Below are positions 1 through 8,041 of a stretch of DNA of 19,666 bases, in pieces. The stretch is from DATDPY01 sp964395765 (GTDB lineage: Bacteria; Bacteroidota; Bacteroidia; Cytophagales; Cyclobacteriaceae), in NCBI GenBank assembly GCA_964395765.1, contig CAYNCU010000057.1, positions 1 through 19,666 of the forward strand, written 5' to 3'. The notes under the pieces are model-generated. The model saw only the letters and a list, made by a program, of their open reading frames with translations. It did not search any database and was not told where the DNA came from. Each line of letters starts with the position of its first letter. Position 1 is the first letter of the stretch. Position numbers and translations under genes: made by a program.

Positions 1-355
1 GAACCTCTAATTCTTCAATTGATTTGAATTGCTTGTCTGCTGTCAATAGAGGAAGTTGGTGAAAGTAAGCAGTTGCGGCAATAATTGCATCAGGTAATTT
101 GATCTTTGATTATTTCCGAAATTCAATTGCTAGAGCTTTGATTTCTGCATTAATATCAATTATTAAACAGATTTTTAAAAGTTCCTTAATCAGCTTTTTC
201 GATTTATCAGGAATTTTGGGTAAGGAAAGGAGTTCTAGTTCAGTAATAAAAGATATAACTATTTCCTTATCAGAAATCATTGAAATGACATCTTTATCCC
301 CTTGTAAAAAATAAATGAGAATATTAGTATCAACAAAAATCTTATTCCCATTCAT
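1..355 (-). pseudogene. PIN-domain (VapC-like) toxin with in-frame stop, runs off left edge
   Basis: The family consists of small magnesium-dependent RNases that act as toxins of type II toxin-antitoxin pairs. The ATG at 355 opens a frame with the PIN start FVDTNILIYFLQG (Asp9) and the second acidic site in ITELELLSLP (Glu39). A TAA at 110-112 ends the frame after 81 residues, well short of the usual 120-140. The same frame then stays open for 36 more codons to the window edge and encodes LPDAIIAATA (Asp89) and LLTADKQF (Asp107), the third and fourth acidic sites. All four metal-binding acids are therefore present and only the stop separates them, so I call it a nonsense-disrupted toxin. The family typically has RKKYKLKLPD here against RK-stop-SKIKLPD, so a Lys AAA to TAA change is the simplest route. 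It overlaps the upstream antitoxin by 14 bases. A sequencing error or readthrough cannot be excluded. Confidence 0.8.
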
Positions 356-509
356 TCCTGATTTGTTTTTGATAGGCTAATGGATCAATGTCTGCTTTTA
401 AGATCCCAGCGTATTTTTTTAAGTCTTTTTTATGATTCCTGGCTACAACCTTATTAATTCGCTTTTTAATTTCATCCTTCGGGGTTCCCTTTTTAATAAT
501 TGTCACCAT
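342..509 (-). CDS. Antitoxin of the PIN-toxin pair
   Basis: A 55-residue, Lys-rich protein starting MVTIIKKGTPKDEIKK and ending DPLAYQKQIRNEWE. The pattern of a short basic helical N-terminus (IIKKG.pkdEI.kri) and a C-terminal 'G.lk...DPL..QK..R.EWE' tail is that of small antitoxins paired with PIN toxins in Bacteroidota. The tail is expected to bind the toxin. Its stop lies inside the toxin gene (14-base overlap), the usual antitoxin-first order. A longer reading from TTG at 533 (63 residues) is possible, but that TTG lies inside a TATATTTG promoter box, so the ATG at 509 is preferred. It appears intact although its toxin partner is interrupted. DNA binding for autoregulation is inferred from the family, not seen. 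Confidence 0.72.
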   Translation of the reverse strand: MVTIIKKGTPKDEIKKRINKVVARNHKKDLKKYAGILKADIDPLAYQKQIRNEWE

Positions 510-530
510 TTCTTTTATCCTTTTATTGGA

Positions 531-538
531 CAAATATA
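531..538 (-). promoter_or_regulatory. Candidate -7 box of the toxin-antitoxin operon
   Basis: The minus strand reads TATATTTG here, a full match to the Bacteroidota -7 consensus TAnnTTTG. Initiation about 6-7 bases downstream would give a leader of roughly 15 bases before the antitoxin ATG at 509. No TTTG was seen at the expected -33 spacing, so the call rests on the -7 box and its position. Confidence 0.5.
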
Positions 539-713
539 CAAATTATAAAATCATGATTTCCTGCATCTGCTCTTTACTGCATTGCCGCTAACTTGCTATA
601 AACATAAGAAGTACACTATTTTCTCACAAACACCGGAGATAATGATCTGAATTTAAATTACTAAAAAATCAGTTCTTCTTCAAAAAAAATATTGGTGTGA
701 ATTCAATCTGAAG

Positions 714-1973
714 TTACCTTCCCGCCTTGCTATAATTTCTGACGCGGTTATACCTTCCCGGTTTGCGGGGAGTTCCGCCGGGACTAGGATGACTGACATG
801 ATTACGGGGCTGGATGGCCGGCTTTACCGGGTTATGATCCTGCAACGGAAAAGGGTGATCGGCAACGACCGGGATTTTTTTACGGATCAGCTTTTCAATA
901 TCTCTTAAGTAGGCCTTTTCTTCGGCATCACAAAAGGAAAAAGAGGTACCGCTGGCTCCCGCCCTGCCGGTCCGCCCGATACGGTGTACGTAGGTTTCGG
1001 AAATATTGGGGATCTCGTAATTGATCACATGACCGAGGTTGTCGACATCGATACCCCGCGCGGCAATATCCGTAGCCACCAGTACCCGGGTAGCCTGGGT
1101 TTTAAAATTTTTAAGAGCACGCTGCCGGTGATTCTGGTTTTTATTCCCATGAATGGCTTCTGCCCGGATATTATTTTTTACCAGCACGCGGACCACCTTA
1201 TCGGCTCCATGCTTGGTCCGTGTAAATACAAGGGCGGTTCTGATGTCCTTGTTTTTCAAAAGGTCGAGTAATAAGGCCGGCTTATTCCCTTTATCTACAA
1301 AATAAATAAACTGGCGGATGGTATCGACGGTTAAGGATTCGGGGGACACTTCCACCTTCACGGGGTTATGCAGAATGGTGCCGGCCAGTTTTATAATTTC
1401 CGGCGGCATGGTGGCGGAAAAGAACAGGGATTGCCGCTTATGAGGAAGTGCCGCTATTATCTTCTTCACGTCATGGATAAATCCCATGTCCAGCATACGG
1501 TCGGCTTCGTCCAGCACAAAAAATTCTATGTCTTTTAAAGAGATATATTTTTGATTCATCAGGTCCAGCAGGCGGCCGGGTGTGGCGATCAATATATCCA
1601 CTCCCTGTTGCAAGGCCCGGACCTGGGATCCCTGGCTCACGCCTCCGAAAATCACAGTACTGGAAATCCGGGTATGGCGCCCGTACGCTTTGAAACTTTC
1701 ATCGATCTGGATGGCCAGTTCACGGGTGGGCGTAACCACGAGGGCTTTTATCTTCCCGGACCCTCCTGCAGGTCTGGAGGCAGATAATAACTGCAGGATC
1801 GGTACGGCAAAAGCTGCGGTTTTACCCGTCCCTGTCTGGGCCGTTCCCATCAGGTCCCGCCCCTGGAGCACCACCGGAATACCTTTTTCCTGGATGGGCG
1901 TGGGGACGGAATACCCTTCTTCTTTTAAGGATCTTAAAATAGGTTCAATTATGTTTAATGAATGAAATTGCAT
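714..1973 (-). CDS. rhlE: DEAD-box ATP-dependent RNA helicase, RhlE type
   Basis: A cytoplasmic RNA-duplex unwinding ATPase, implicated in this family in ribosome assembly, RNA turnover and cold growth. The 419-residue product carries the complete motif set: Q motif GYSVPTPIQ (20-28) with its upstream Phe3, motif I AQTGTGKT (45-52), PTREL (82-86), GG (110-111), TPGR (131-134), DEAD (155-158), SAT (186-188), TDIAARGID (301-309) and HRIGRTGR (330-337). A short basic tail rich in Pro, Arg and Lys (about 385-419) follows, as in RhlE-like proteins, rather than the long RGG or RRM domains of DeaD/CsdA. The frame extends upstream to a TTG at 2057, but ATG 1973 begins MQFHSLNIIEPI, the standard family N-terminus, and the extra 28 residues are unlike the family. 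The RhlE assignment within the DEAD family is by overall layout. Confidence 0.93.
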   Translation of the reverse strand: MQFHSLNIIEPILRSLKEEGYSVPTPIQEKGIPVVLQGRDLMGTAQTGTGKTAAFAVPILQLLSASRPAGGSGKIKALVVTPTRELAIQIDESFKAYGRHTRISSTVIFGGVSQGSQVRALQQGVDILIATPGRLLDLMNQKYISLKDIEFFVLDEADRMLDMGFIHDVKKIIAALPHKRQSLFFSATMPPEIIKLAGTILHNPVKVEVSPESLTVDTIRQFIYFVDKGNKPALLLDLLKNKDIRTALVFTRTKHGADKVVRVLVKNNIRAEAIHGNKNQNHRQRALKNFKTQATRVLVATDIAARGIDVDNLGHVINYEIPNISETYVHRIGRTGRAGASGTSFSFCDAEEKAYLRDIEKLIRKKIPVVADHPFPLQDHNPVKPAIQPRNHVSHPSPGGTPRKPGRYNRVRNYSKAGR

Positions 1974-2074
1974 GAATGATTTTTTAAATTGATTATTGAT
2001 TAATGATTCAACCGGTTGCCCAATGGAGTGAGTGCCCTCGGAAGGAATTTTGTGCAAGATACACCTAAATCACG

Positions 2075-2111
2075 AATAATCCTGATATCCTGGTTTTTTC
2101 GGGGGATTATT
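2075..2111. repeat. Perfect 8-bp inverted repeat between peptidase and helicase genes
   Basis: AATAATCC (2075-2082) and GGATTATT (2104-2111) are exact reverse complements separated by 21 bases. The site lies about 75 bases beyond the 3' end of the M1 peptidase gene and about 100 bases upstream of the helicase ATG. It could be a 3'-end hairpin or a protein-binding site. No T-run follows the stem on the minus strand, so it is not a typical intrinsic terminator. Confidence 0.35.
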
Positions 2112-2184
2112 AGGTTGACCCGTTTACCTGAAATTGGCTAAATCATCCTACTATTTATCCGTATATTTTGAGAGGGCAATAACC

Positions 2185-4077
2185 TTACTTCATAGTCCAG
2201 GAATTATCCGATTCACTGGCATCCATAAATATACCCCCGTCAATCTTTACCGATTGCAGTTTTTTCTTTGTATCAACCTTTACCGTTGCTTCAGCCATAG
2301 TCGTTTTCCACAAGGCAGGTGTCTGATGCTCGATCTCGCTGCTGCCATCGGCATAATTCAGCACCAGGTCGAAGGGCGCATCCATCCCGCCCACATTCTG
2401 AATTGACACGTCGTAACCGGTTCGGCTTTGAGTCACATTTTTAACTGCCATATCGATATAATTGCGTGAGAAGAACCAATTGTTCCAGAACCAGTTCAGG
2501 TTTTGACCCGATACATCATTGAAGGTATAGAAGAAATCCCAGGGGATCGGATGTTTCCCATGCCAGCGCTGCATATAGGCCTGCAGGCATTTTTTAAACA
2601 TCGCGTCACCGAGGAGATCCTTCATGGCAAGGTATCCTAAGGAAGGTTTGCCATATTCATTGATCCCCAAGCCTGTGGAAAGGTTGGTCCCCGGGATCAT
2701 AATTTCAAGATCCTGGTCGCCGGAAGTGCTGTGAGTCCACCTAGCAATCCTGAAACGTTCATAGGCGCTGTCGGCCGTCTTCCGACCCCGGTCTGCCCGT
2801 CCGATGAGTAACTCAAAAGTAGTCGCCCATCCTTCATCCATAAAACCGTACCGGGTTTCATTGATACCCATGTAAAACGGCATATAGGAATGGGCGATCT
2901 CATGTTCGGCTATCCATTTGGATGTTACCGTATCCGATTCAGCGCCGTCATTGACCATCATCGGGTATTCCATATCGGCATGACCCTGAAATACGGTGGA
3001 TTTCGGAAAGGGATAAGGTACCCCCGGCCAGTTATGCGACAGCCAGTCCAGGGCATGGCGGGCAAAGCCTGCCATATAATGAAAATCGGCGGCGGTATCA
3101 CAATAGGCGGCTTGTGCGGAAGCGCGCCGGCCCGTCGCATCATCCACGACGACACTGGTAGCATCCCAGTCATAATGATCACTGATGCCGAAAGCGACGT
3201 CCGGAACATAATCCGCTTTCCAATGCCACGTATTGACAGGATTCCGGCTGGTTATGTCCTTTGATTCCCAGTCTTGTTTTGTCGCCACATGAACCACCTT
3301 ATCGGTTCTCATGGATTCATCCAATCTTCTCGCCATCTCCGGCTGTAAAACATCGGAAGCATTCTGCAGGGTACCTGTCGACCATACGACAAAATTTTCG
3401 GGGACTTTTACATACAGGTTATAATCATTGAAATCGTTATAAAATTCCAGTGCCTGGTTGAATTCCGTACGGTCCCATCCTTCATAATCATCATACACGG
3501 CAACCCTGGGATAAAAGTAAGCGATGTAAAATGTGGTGGAATCGATCATCCCTTCCCGGCCGCTCCTCAAGGATACCTGGTAATGCCATTCAAAATACAG
3601 ATGAATGGAATCATGAGGCAGCAGTGCCTCTTCCAGGCGCACTATATTGAACGTATTGGCAAACCTAAGCTGTCTCCATTCGTGAATTTCATCATTGATC
3701 TTAAAGGTATCAATATGTATCCCGGAAGTAAAGAAGAGCGAATCGGCAGGGCGAAGTCGTACCGCCCCGGCTTTGTGAACATTATTAAGAAGTTTTATGG
3801 TCAGTGATTGCAGGGTATCCGGGCTGTTGTTGAAATAGGTTATTTCTTCCTTACCCCGGACGGTGCGGTCGGGAGGATTAATTTCAACGGTTATATCATA
3901 ACGACCATGGTTTTCCCAGTAATTGGCACCGGGCTGCCCATTGGGGAGATGGGTTCCTTTTTGATAAACTTCTTTAATATCGCGAGGCTCATATAAGCGG
4001 GAAGGATCAGGCTGGGCATTAAGTCCGTAATAAAATAACATGGCCGACATCAAAGTCAAGTAGAGTTTATATTTCAT
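2185..4077 (-). CDS. Exported M1-family (gluzincin) metallopeptidase
   Basis: A probable zinc aminopeptidase-like enzyme, exported by an N-terminal signal (hydrophobic 5-20, cleavage near NAQ at 20-22). The 630-residue protein has an N-terminal beta-rich M1 domain (about 55-240; DITVEINPPDRTVRGKEEIT) and a catalytic domain with HEIAH at 392-396 and Glu415, the HExxH-x18-E zinc site of clan MA(E). The substrate-side GxMEN motif of classical aminopeptidases is replaced by HADMEYPMMV (366-375), a variant seen in M1-like proteins of this phylum. The C-terminal part (about 530-620) looks like a beta-sandwich and an IQNVGG segment is visible. ATG 4077 directly precedes the signal peptide. It lies 12 bases after the FG-GAP gene and is probably co-transcribed with it. 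Whether it is an aminopeptidase or another peptidase is not decided by the sequence. Confidence 0.9.
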   Translation of the reverse strand: MKYKLYLTLMSAMLFYYGLNAQPDPSRLYEPRDIKEVYQKGTHLPNGQPGANYWENHGRYDITVEINPPDRTVRGKEEITYFNNSPDTLQSLTIKLLNNVHKAGAVRLRPADSLFFTSGIHIDTFKINDEIHEWRQLRFANTFNIVRLEEALLPHDSIHLYFEWHYQVSLRSGREGMIDSTTFYIAYFYPRVAVYDDYEGWDRTEFNQALEFYNDFNDYNLYVKVPENFVVWSTGTLQNASDVLQPEMARRLDESMRTDKVVHVATKQDWESKDITSRNPVNTWHWKADYVPDVAFGISDHYDWDATSVVVDDATGRRASAQAAYCDTAADFHYMAGFARHALDWLSHNWPGVPYPFPKSTVFQGHADMEYPMMVNDGAESDTVTSKWIAEHEIAHSYMPFYMGINETRYGFMDEGWATTFELLIGRADRGRKTADSAYERFRIARWTHSTSGDQDLEIMIPGTNLSTGLGINEYGKPSLGYLAMKDLLGDAMFKKCLQAYMQRWHGKHPIPWDFFYTFNDVSGQNLNWFWNNWFFSRNYIDMAVKNVTQSRTGYDVSIQNVGGMDAPFDLVLNYADGSSEIEHQTPALWKTTMAEATVKVDTKKKLQSVKIDGGIFMDASESDNSWTMK

Positions 4078-4089
4078 ATCACTGATAGG

Positions 4090-5259
4090 TTATTTTTTAT
4101 TTATAATTCCTTGATTCAGCCAGATATCAATCCGCTCAGCGTGTTGAAAATCTTTTTGCAGGATATCCACTTTGCCGTCACCATTCAGATCGCCGACTTT
4201 GGATTCATGTGATCCGATCCCTGTATTCAGCAACTGACTGGTAAAATTTCCTTTGCCGTCGCCGTACAGAATAAGGGTCCGGCATTGGTCACCTGCTCCC
4301 GGAGAATACATTTCCGCCGTAAAAATATCGGGCTTGCCATCACCGTTTATATCTGCTATACAGAGCGTATGACCATGGTCCATTTTATCGATCAGGGTTT
4401 TGGCAACCCATTGATTATCCTTCCATGTATACATTTCAAGAGGACCCACATCGTCGCCCGAATTCAGCACCACCTCCGGTCGCCCACCTGTTATAAGCTG
4501 ACCGACGGCAGTCCGCGAAAATTGCCGGTTCGAGTTAATAGGATGGGCAATGAAATTTTTTCCTTCCCCATGTTCAAACCACCATCCGCCCCCCACAATG
4601 TCGGTCTTTCCATCCTGATTTATATCCGCCATTGCCAGTCCTTCCGGGTTGCCCCCGCTCAAAGGCACCTGGGCAATTACTTCAGGCTGCCATAAGCTAT
4701 TCGGATCGGCGGGTATTTCAGCAAGGTATAATTTCCCGCTTTGGTTATCCCAGAAGACCAATTGCGGCTTTCCTGTACCCAGAAAATCGCCGAATAGCTG
4801 GTCATGATGCTGGCTACCCACCTGGGCCAGCAAGTGGCGTTTCCAGGAAACGGCAGTATCAAAATGAGGGGATGGGTTTTCCCACCACCACAAGCATCCC
4901 TTTCCAAGCCAGGCGGACCCCATCACCAGGTCAGGCGATCCATCGCCGTTAATATCATAAAAAGCCCCGCCTGCCTCAATGGAGCCTTCCGGCATTCCAT
5001 CTTCTATGCTATAGCGGGTCCAATTCTTCTTTACAGGATTGTACCTGAACCAGGCTATTTTCTCGTAACTGGCGATGACGAAATCATTATAGCCATCCTT
5101 ATCAATATCATGGATCAGGGCCGCCGTCTGGCGGCCGAGGTTGGCGGCAGGGATTTCACCGGTCACGGATGAGAGGTGCTTCCATTCCGGCAGGGAATGA
5201 TCAGCAATCACTGCTGCCTGTAGCAGGATCAGAATTAAAAATGTTTTTATGAAGCCCAT
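4090..5259 (-). CDS. Exported FG-GAP/VCBS repeat protein (beta-propeller)
   Basis: A 389-residue exported protein with no catalytic motif. A signal peptide (hydrophobic 3-19) is followed by at least five calcium-loop repeats of the DxNxDGxxD type: DIDKDGYNDF (51-60), DINGDGSPDL (102-111), DINQDGKTDI (212-221), DINGDGKPDI (303-312) and DLNGDGKVDI (357-366). A degenerate copy is DFLGTGKPQL (158-167). Such repeats form integrin-like beta-propellers that bind calcium and often ligands or polysaccharide. The frame reaches a TTG at 5304, but ATG 5259 starts immediately at MGFIKTFLILILLQ, a normal signal peptide. It follows the MutS-like gene by 55 bases and precedes the M1 peptidase by 12, so the two exported proteins are likely made from one transcript. 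The ligand is unknown. Confidence 0.87.
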   Translation of the reverse strand: MGFIKTFLILILLQAAVIADHSLPEWKHLSSVTGEIPAANLGRQTAALIHDIDKDGYNDFVIASYEKIAWFRYNPVKKNWTRYSIEDGMPEGSIEAGGAFYDINGDGSPDLVMGSAWLGKGCLWWWENPSPHFDTAVSWKRHLLAQVGSQHHDQLFGDFLGTGKPQLVFWDNQSGKLYLAEIPADPNSLWQPEVIAQVPLSGGNPEGLAMADINQDGKTDIVGGGWWFEHGEGKNFIAHPINSNRQFSRTAVGQLITGGRPEVVLNSGDDVGPLEMYTWKDNQWVAKTLIDKMDHGHTLCIADINGDGKPDIFTAEMYSPGAGDQCRTLILYGDGKGNFTSQLLNTGIGSHESKVGDLNGDGKVDILQKDFQHAERIDIWLNQGIINKK

Positions 5260-5314
5260 TACAATTCTATTGTAAACTTTTACCCGGTCTTGCAGAACTG
5301 ACAATTTTACAAAA

Positions 5315-7165
5315 TCATTTTTTCCCCGGGGGTATTTCCGGAAGAATTTTTATGCCGCTTTTTCTCATCAGTTCACTGGCATTAAAATCCTTACATATTT
5401 CATTGGTAAGTTTATAATCAAAAATTATTTCATCGGCCCGGATGATGCTGTTGAAGCTATAATTAAACACGCCGGACCGATGATCCATAATCTTGGCCAG
5501 CTCGAGATCATGCGTGGATATGATTCCAAAGGCATTCAATTCTCCCATCTGCCTGATCAGGGAGTAGCCGCCTTTATGCCGGTCCTCTGAATTGGTACCT
5601 TTGAACATCTCGTCAAGAAGGAAAAAAATCGGTTCGCCTTCTTCAATAAGTTTTAATAACTGTTCAACCCTTTTCAACTCGGCGTAAAAGGAAGAAATTC
5701 CTTCTTCGAGGTTGTCCTGGGTCCGCATGCTGGTAAATATTTTCATGAGCGACAGGTGGCAGAATCCGGCACAACAAGGAGCCCCTGCATAGGCTAGCAC
5801 AAGGTTCACACCTACCGTTCTTAAAAAAGTACTTTTCCCCGACATATTGGAACCGGTTATCATGGCGATTTTTCCGCGGCCCTCAAGATTAAAATCATTA
5901 CAGATCCGTTTATCATCCGGAATCAGGGGATGGCCAACATTCCTGAACTTTATGTTAAAAGGCGATTCGGAAATTTCAGGGAATACGTAGGCCGGATGGG
6001 CATAGGCAAAACCCGACATACTGTTGATCACTTCGAATTCACTAACCGCATCGGACCACCGGCTCAGGAGATCTTTGTTCTTTTTTCGCCACCTTTCCGT
6101 CATCAGAACACAATGAATGTCAAGCAGAATGATAAAATTAAATATCCAGTAAAATACATTGGAAGAGACCGGTTCTTTTTTGAGGCCGCGTTCCAGGAAC
6201 AGATCCATAATTTTAATAAACTTCCCGATCTCTTTGGAAGCGGAATATTCCTTTGTGATGAAGATCTGACGGAGCGCCCGGAGCAAAGGGGATTGAAAAT
6301 TCTGCGTTTCAATTTTAACGATTAAGGAACGATACGCCTCCATTGTTTTCATGTTCTGGTAAAGGTCGTTGATGACTTCTTCCACAGAACGGTTAGTTAC
6401 CATTAAAACGACGGCATTGAGCAAACCTAAAATTATAAGAGCGGTCAAATACAGGCGGGCTTCAGGTGTGGGAAGGTACACAACCCATAAAACGAATGTC
6501 GTTATTGTCAACAGGCCCAGGATAATCGCAAGAGTTAAATATGTTACCCGGGATGGCAGTAACCGGTTTGGTTTTTTAATCCAGTCCAATAACTTATTAA
6601 AATCACTTTTCTTGTTTGAGAAATGCATTCCTGACGCCTGAAGGTCCTGCCGCCATTCCAGCGATGGCATTAATTCCCTGACTGCCGCCTGTCTTTCGAT
6701 TATCGTCGGAGGGTCGGCAGGAGAAGTAAGCCATTCGGCCAGTTTCGCTCTGCCCGTTTCCGTAGTCGTCCTGTTGAGAAGCTGGAAAACGGAATGCTTA
6801 CCGAAAATGTCCAGGTCGCCGCAATAGGAATGATTCCTAATTTCAAAATTTTTTCCTTCCGGGAAGCCGGATAGTTTATTTTCAATTCGAAGGATCTCAG
6901 ATTCATTGATTTCCTTAAGGAAAACCGCATGCCGTCTGCGGAATGAATATTTATTATAGGTGATAACAAGAAAAATAAAAACCATAAGAAAAATAAGAAA
7001 GGCAAGGGCCATCCAACCTATTAATCTCAGATTGGCCAGATAGATCGTCAGGACGACGCCGGAAATAAATACGATAATCCGTAAAACAGAAATTCTGCCG
7101 AGTATTTTTGACAAACCTGCAATCTCCGCTATGTACTTCCTTATATTTTCTCTGAAAATGTCCAT
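5315..7165 (-). CDS. Membrane-anchored MutS-like ATPase
   Basis: A 616-residue protein with a C-terminal MutS-type ABC ATPase: Walker A GSNMSGKST (438-446), the EEGISSFYAELKR segment (487-499), Walker B FFLLDEMFKGT (514-524) and STHD (550-553). The helical MutS core precedes it. The N-terminal mismatch-recognition and connector domains of MutS1 are absent, as are the Smr nuclease and KOW-like parts of MutS2. Instead there are hydrophobic segments near 27-45, 49-68, 209-229 and 239-257 (perhaps also 337-352), so it is probably an inner-membrane protein with the ATPase in the cytoplasm. Proteins of this layout occur in Bacteroidota and are annotated as MutS-related; their function is not established, and mismatch repair should not be assumed. 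It follows the methyltransferase gene by 26 bases. ATG 7165 is the only start that keeps the N-terminal membrane segments. Confidence 0.9.
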   Translation of the reverse strand: MDIFRENIRKYIAEIAGLSKILGRISVLRIIVFISGVVLTIYLANLRLIGWMALAFLIFLMVFIFLVITYNKYSFRRRHAVFLKEINESEILRIENKLSGFPEGKNFEIRNHSYCGDLDIFGKHSVFQLLNRTTTETGRAKLAEWLTSPADPPTIIERQAAVRELMPSLEWRQDLQASGMHFSNKKSDFNKLLDWIKKPNRLLPSRVTYLTLAIILGLLTITTFVLWVVYLPTPEARLYLTALIILGLLNAVVLMVTNRSVEEVINDLYQNMKTMEAYRSLIVKIETQNFQSPLLRALRQIFITKEYSASKEIGKFIKIMDLFLERGLKKEPVSSNVFYWIFNFIILLDIHCVLMTERWRKKNKDLLSRWSDAVSEFEVINSMSGFAYAHPAYVFPEISESPFNIKFRNVGHPLIPDDKRICNDFNLEGRGKIAMITGSNMSGKSTFLRTVGVNLVLAYAGAPCCAGFCHLSLMKIFTSMRTQDNLEEGISSFYAELKRVEQLLKLIEEGEPIFFLLDEMFKGTNSEDRHKGGYSLIRQMGELNAFGIISTHDLELAKIMDHRSGVFNYSFNSIIRADEIIFDYKLTNEICKDFNASELMRKSGIKILPEIPPGKK

Positions 7166-7191
7166 GTGTTAATCATTCATTCACAAATGAA

Positions 7192-7974
7192 TTATTTATA
7201 TCCGATAAAGAAAAGTCGCTCAAAGGGGAAAATCACTTTCCCGTTTTTTTGTACAGGATAATCCTGTTGAATCGATTGAAACACTTCTTTTTCAAAGGAA
7301 GCTATAGCTTCCCTCTTTTCAAGCCGTTCATAATAAGGTTTCAGGCCGGTGCTGCGGATCATATCCAGGATCGAATGATGGGAATCCAGAATATGAAAAT
7401 AACTGGTTTGCCATAGTTCGAGCGTATTAAAGAAGGCCGATAAAACATCGTAATAAAAAGACCGGTCATGGATCGTGAAAAGTTTTTCGACTTCCCTGGT
7501 TATGGAATTCCATTGGCTTCCTGAAGCCGTCTTTTTTATCGCCTTTCCTATCGGCATATCCCAGAATAGCGGAATCTGCACCGCCATAACCCCGCGGGAG
7601 CTTAGCAATTCGTAGAAACGGTTCAGCAGTTCCTTATGATCGGGAATCCATTGAATAGTGGCATTTGAAAAGAGAATATCATATTTAACGGGAGAACGGA
7701 AAGTAGCCGCATCGGCAAGAAGCCATTCCTGATCCGGGTAATCTTTTTTTGCCTTTTCTATCATTGCTTCAGAGCTGTCCAGGCCAACCAGCCCGGCTTC
7801 CGGCCAGCGTTGGATAAGCACCTGGCTGCTGTTGCCGGGGCCGCAGCCGATATCGATTATATTTTCAGGCGTAAAATCTATTTGTATCCTGCTGACCAGG
7901 TCGATGGAAGGTTGAGTGCGTTCGTTTCTGTATTTGAGGTAATGTTCCGGGTTCCAATCGTCAATGTTAGTCAT
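7192..7974 (-). CDS. tam: Trans-aconitate 2-methyltransferase-like SAM methyltransferase
   Basis: A 260-residue class I SAM-dependent methyltransferase. It matches Tam over its whole length: DWNPEHYLKYRNERTQP (6-22), SAM motif I DIGCGPGNSS (41-50), RWPEAGLVGLDSSEAMIEKA (56-75), the FSNATIQWIPDH segment (102-113), MAVQIP, and a C-terminal region with SYFHILDSHHSILDMIRSTG similar to the Tam substrate lid. Tam methyl-esterifies trans-aconitate, a spontaneous isomer and inhibitor of the citric-acid cycle intermediate cis-aconitate. Cytoplasmic, with no signal peptide. ATG 7974 gives the expected N-terminus. It is the first gene of the likely run with the MutS-like ATPase (26-base gap), with which no functional link is known. 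The specificity is inferred from similarity; another small carboxylic acid is possible. Confidence 0.8.
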   Translation of the reverse strand: MTNIDDWNPEHYLKYRNERTQPSIDLVSRIQIDFTPENIIDIGCGPGNSSQVLIQRWPEAGLVGLDSSEAMIEKAKKDYPDQEWLLADAATFRSPVKYDILFSNATIQWIPDHKELLNRFYELLSSRGVMAVQIPLFWDMPIGKAIKKTASGSQWNSITREVEKLFTIHDRSFYYDVLSAFFNTLELWQTSYFHILDSHHSILDMIRSTGLKPYYERLEKREAIASFEKEVFQSIQQDYPVQKNGKVIFPFERLFFIGYK

Positions 7975-8003
7975 GAGCTATATTATGAAAGAGTTTCTTG
8001 TTA

Positions 8004-8041
8004 CACAGAGCGCCACAGAGAAGTCACAGAGTGGCACAGAG
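8004..8041. repeat. Four CACAGAG direct repeats spaced one helical turn apart
   Basis: CACAGAG begins at 8004, 8014, 8025 and 8035, giving periods of 10, 11 and 10 bases. The array can also be read as two 21-base units. It lies 30 to 67 bases upstream of the tam ATG in the 155-base gap after the amidohydrolase gene. Similar CACAGAG/CTCTGTG strings recur between genes in many environmental bacterial genomes as far as I recall, with no known role. It may be a dispersed intergenic repeat or a phased binding site. Confidence 0.75.

Noticed and set aside
1974..2057. Extra N-terminal 28 codons of the helicase frame from a TTG start
   Set aside because: Weak start and non-family sequence; ATG 1973 gives the standard Q-motif spacing.
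4285..4952. Overlapping plus-strand open frames of 106-136 codons opposite the FG-GAP gene
   Set aside because: They are shadows of the repeat gene and have low-complexity composition without recognisable domains.
5260..5304. Longer FG-GAP protein from TTG 5304
   Set aside because: ATG 5259 begins the signal peptide directly; the extra 15 residues would precede it.
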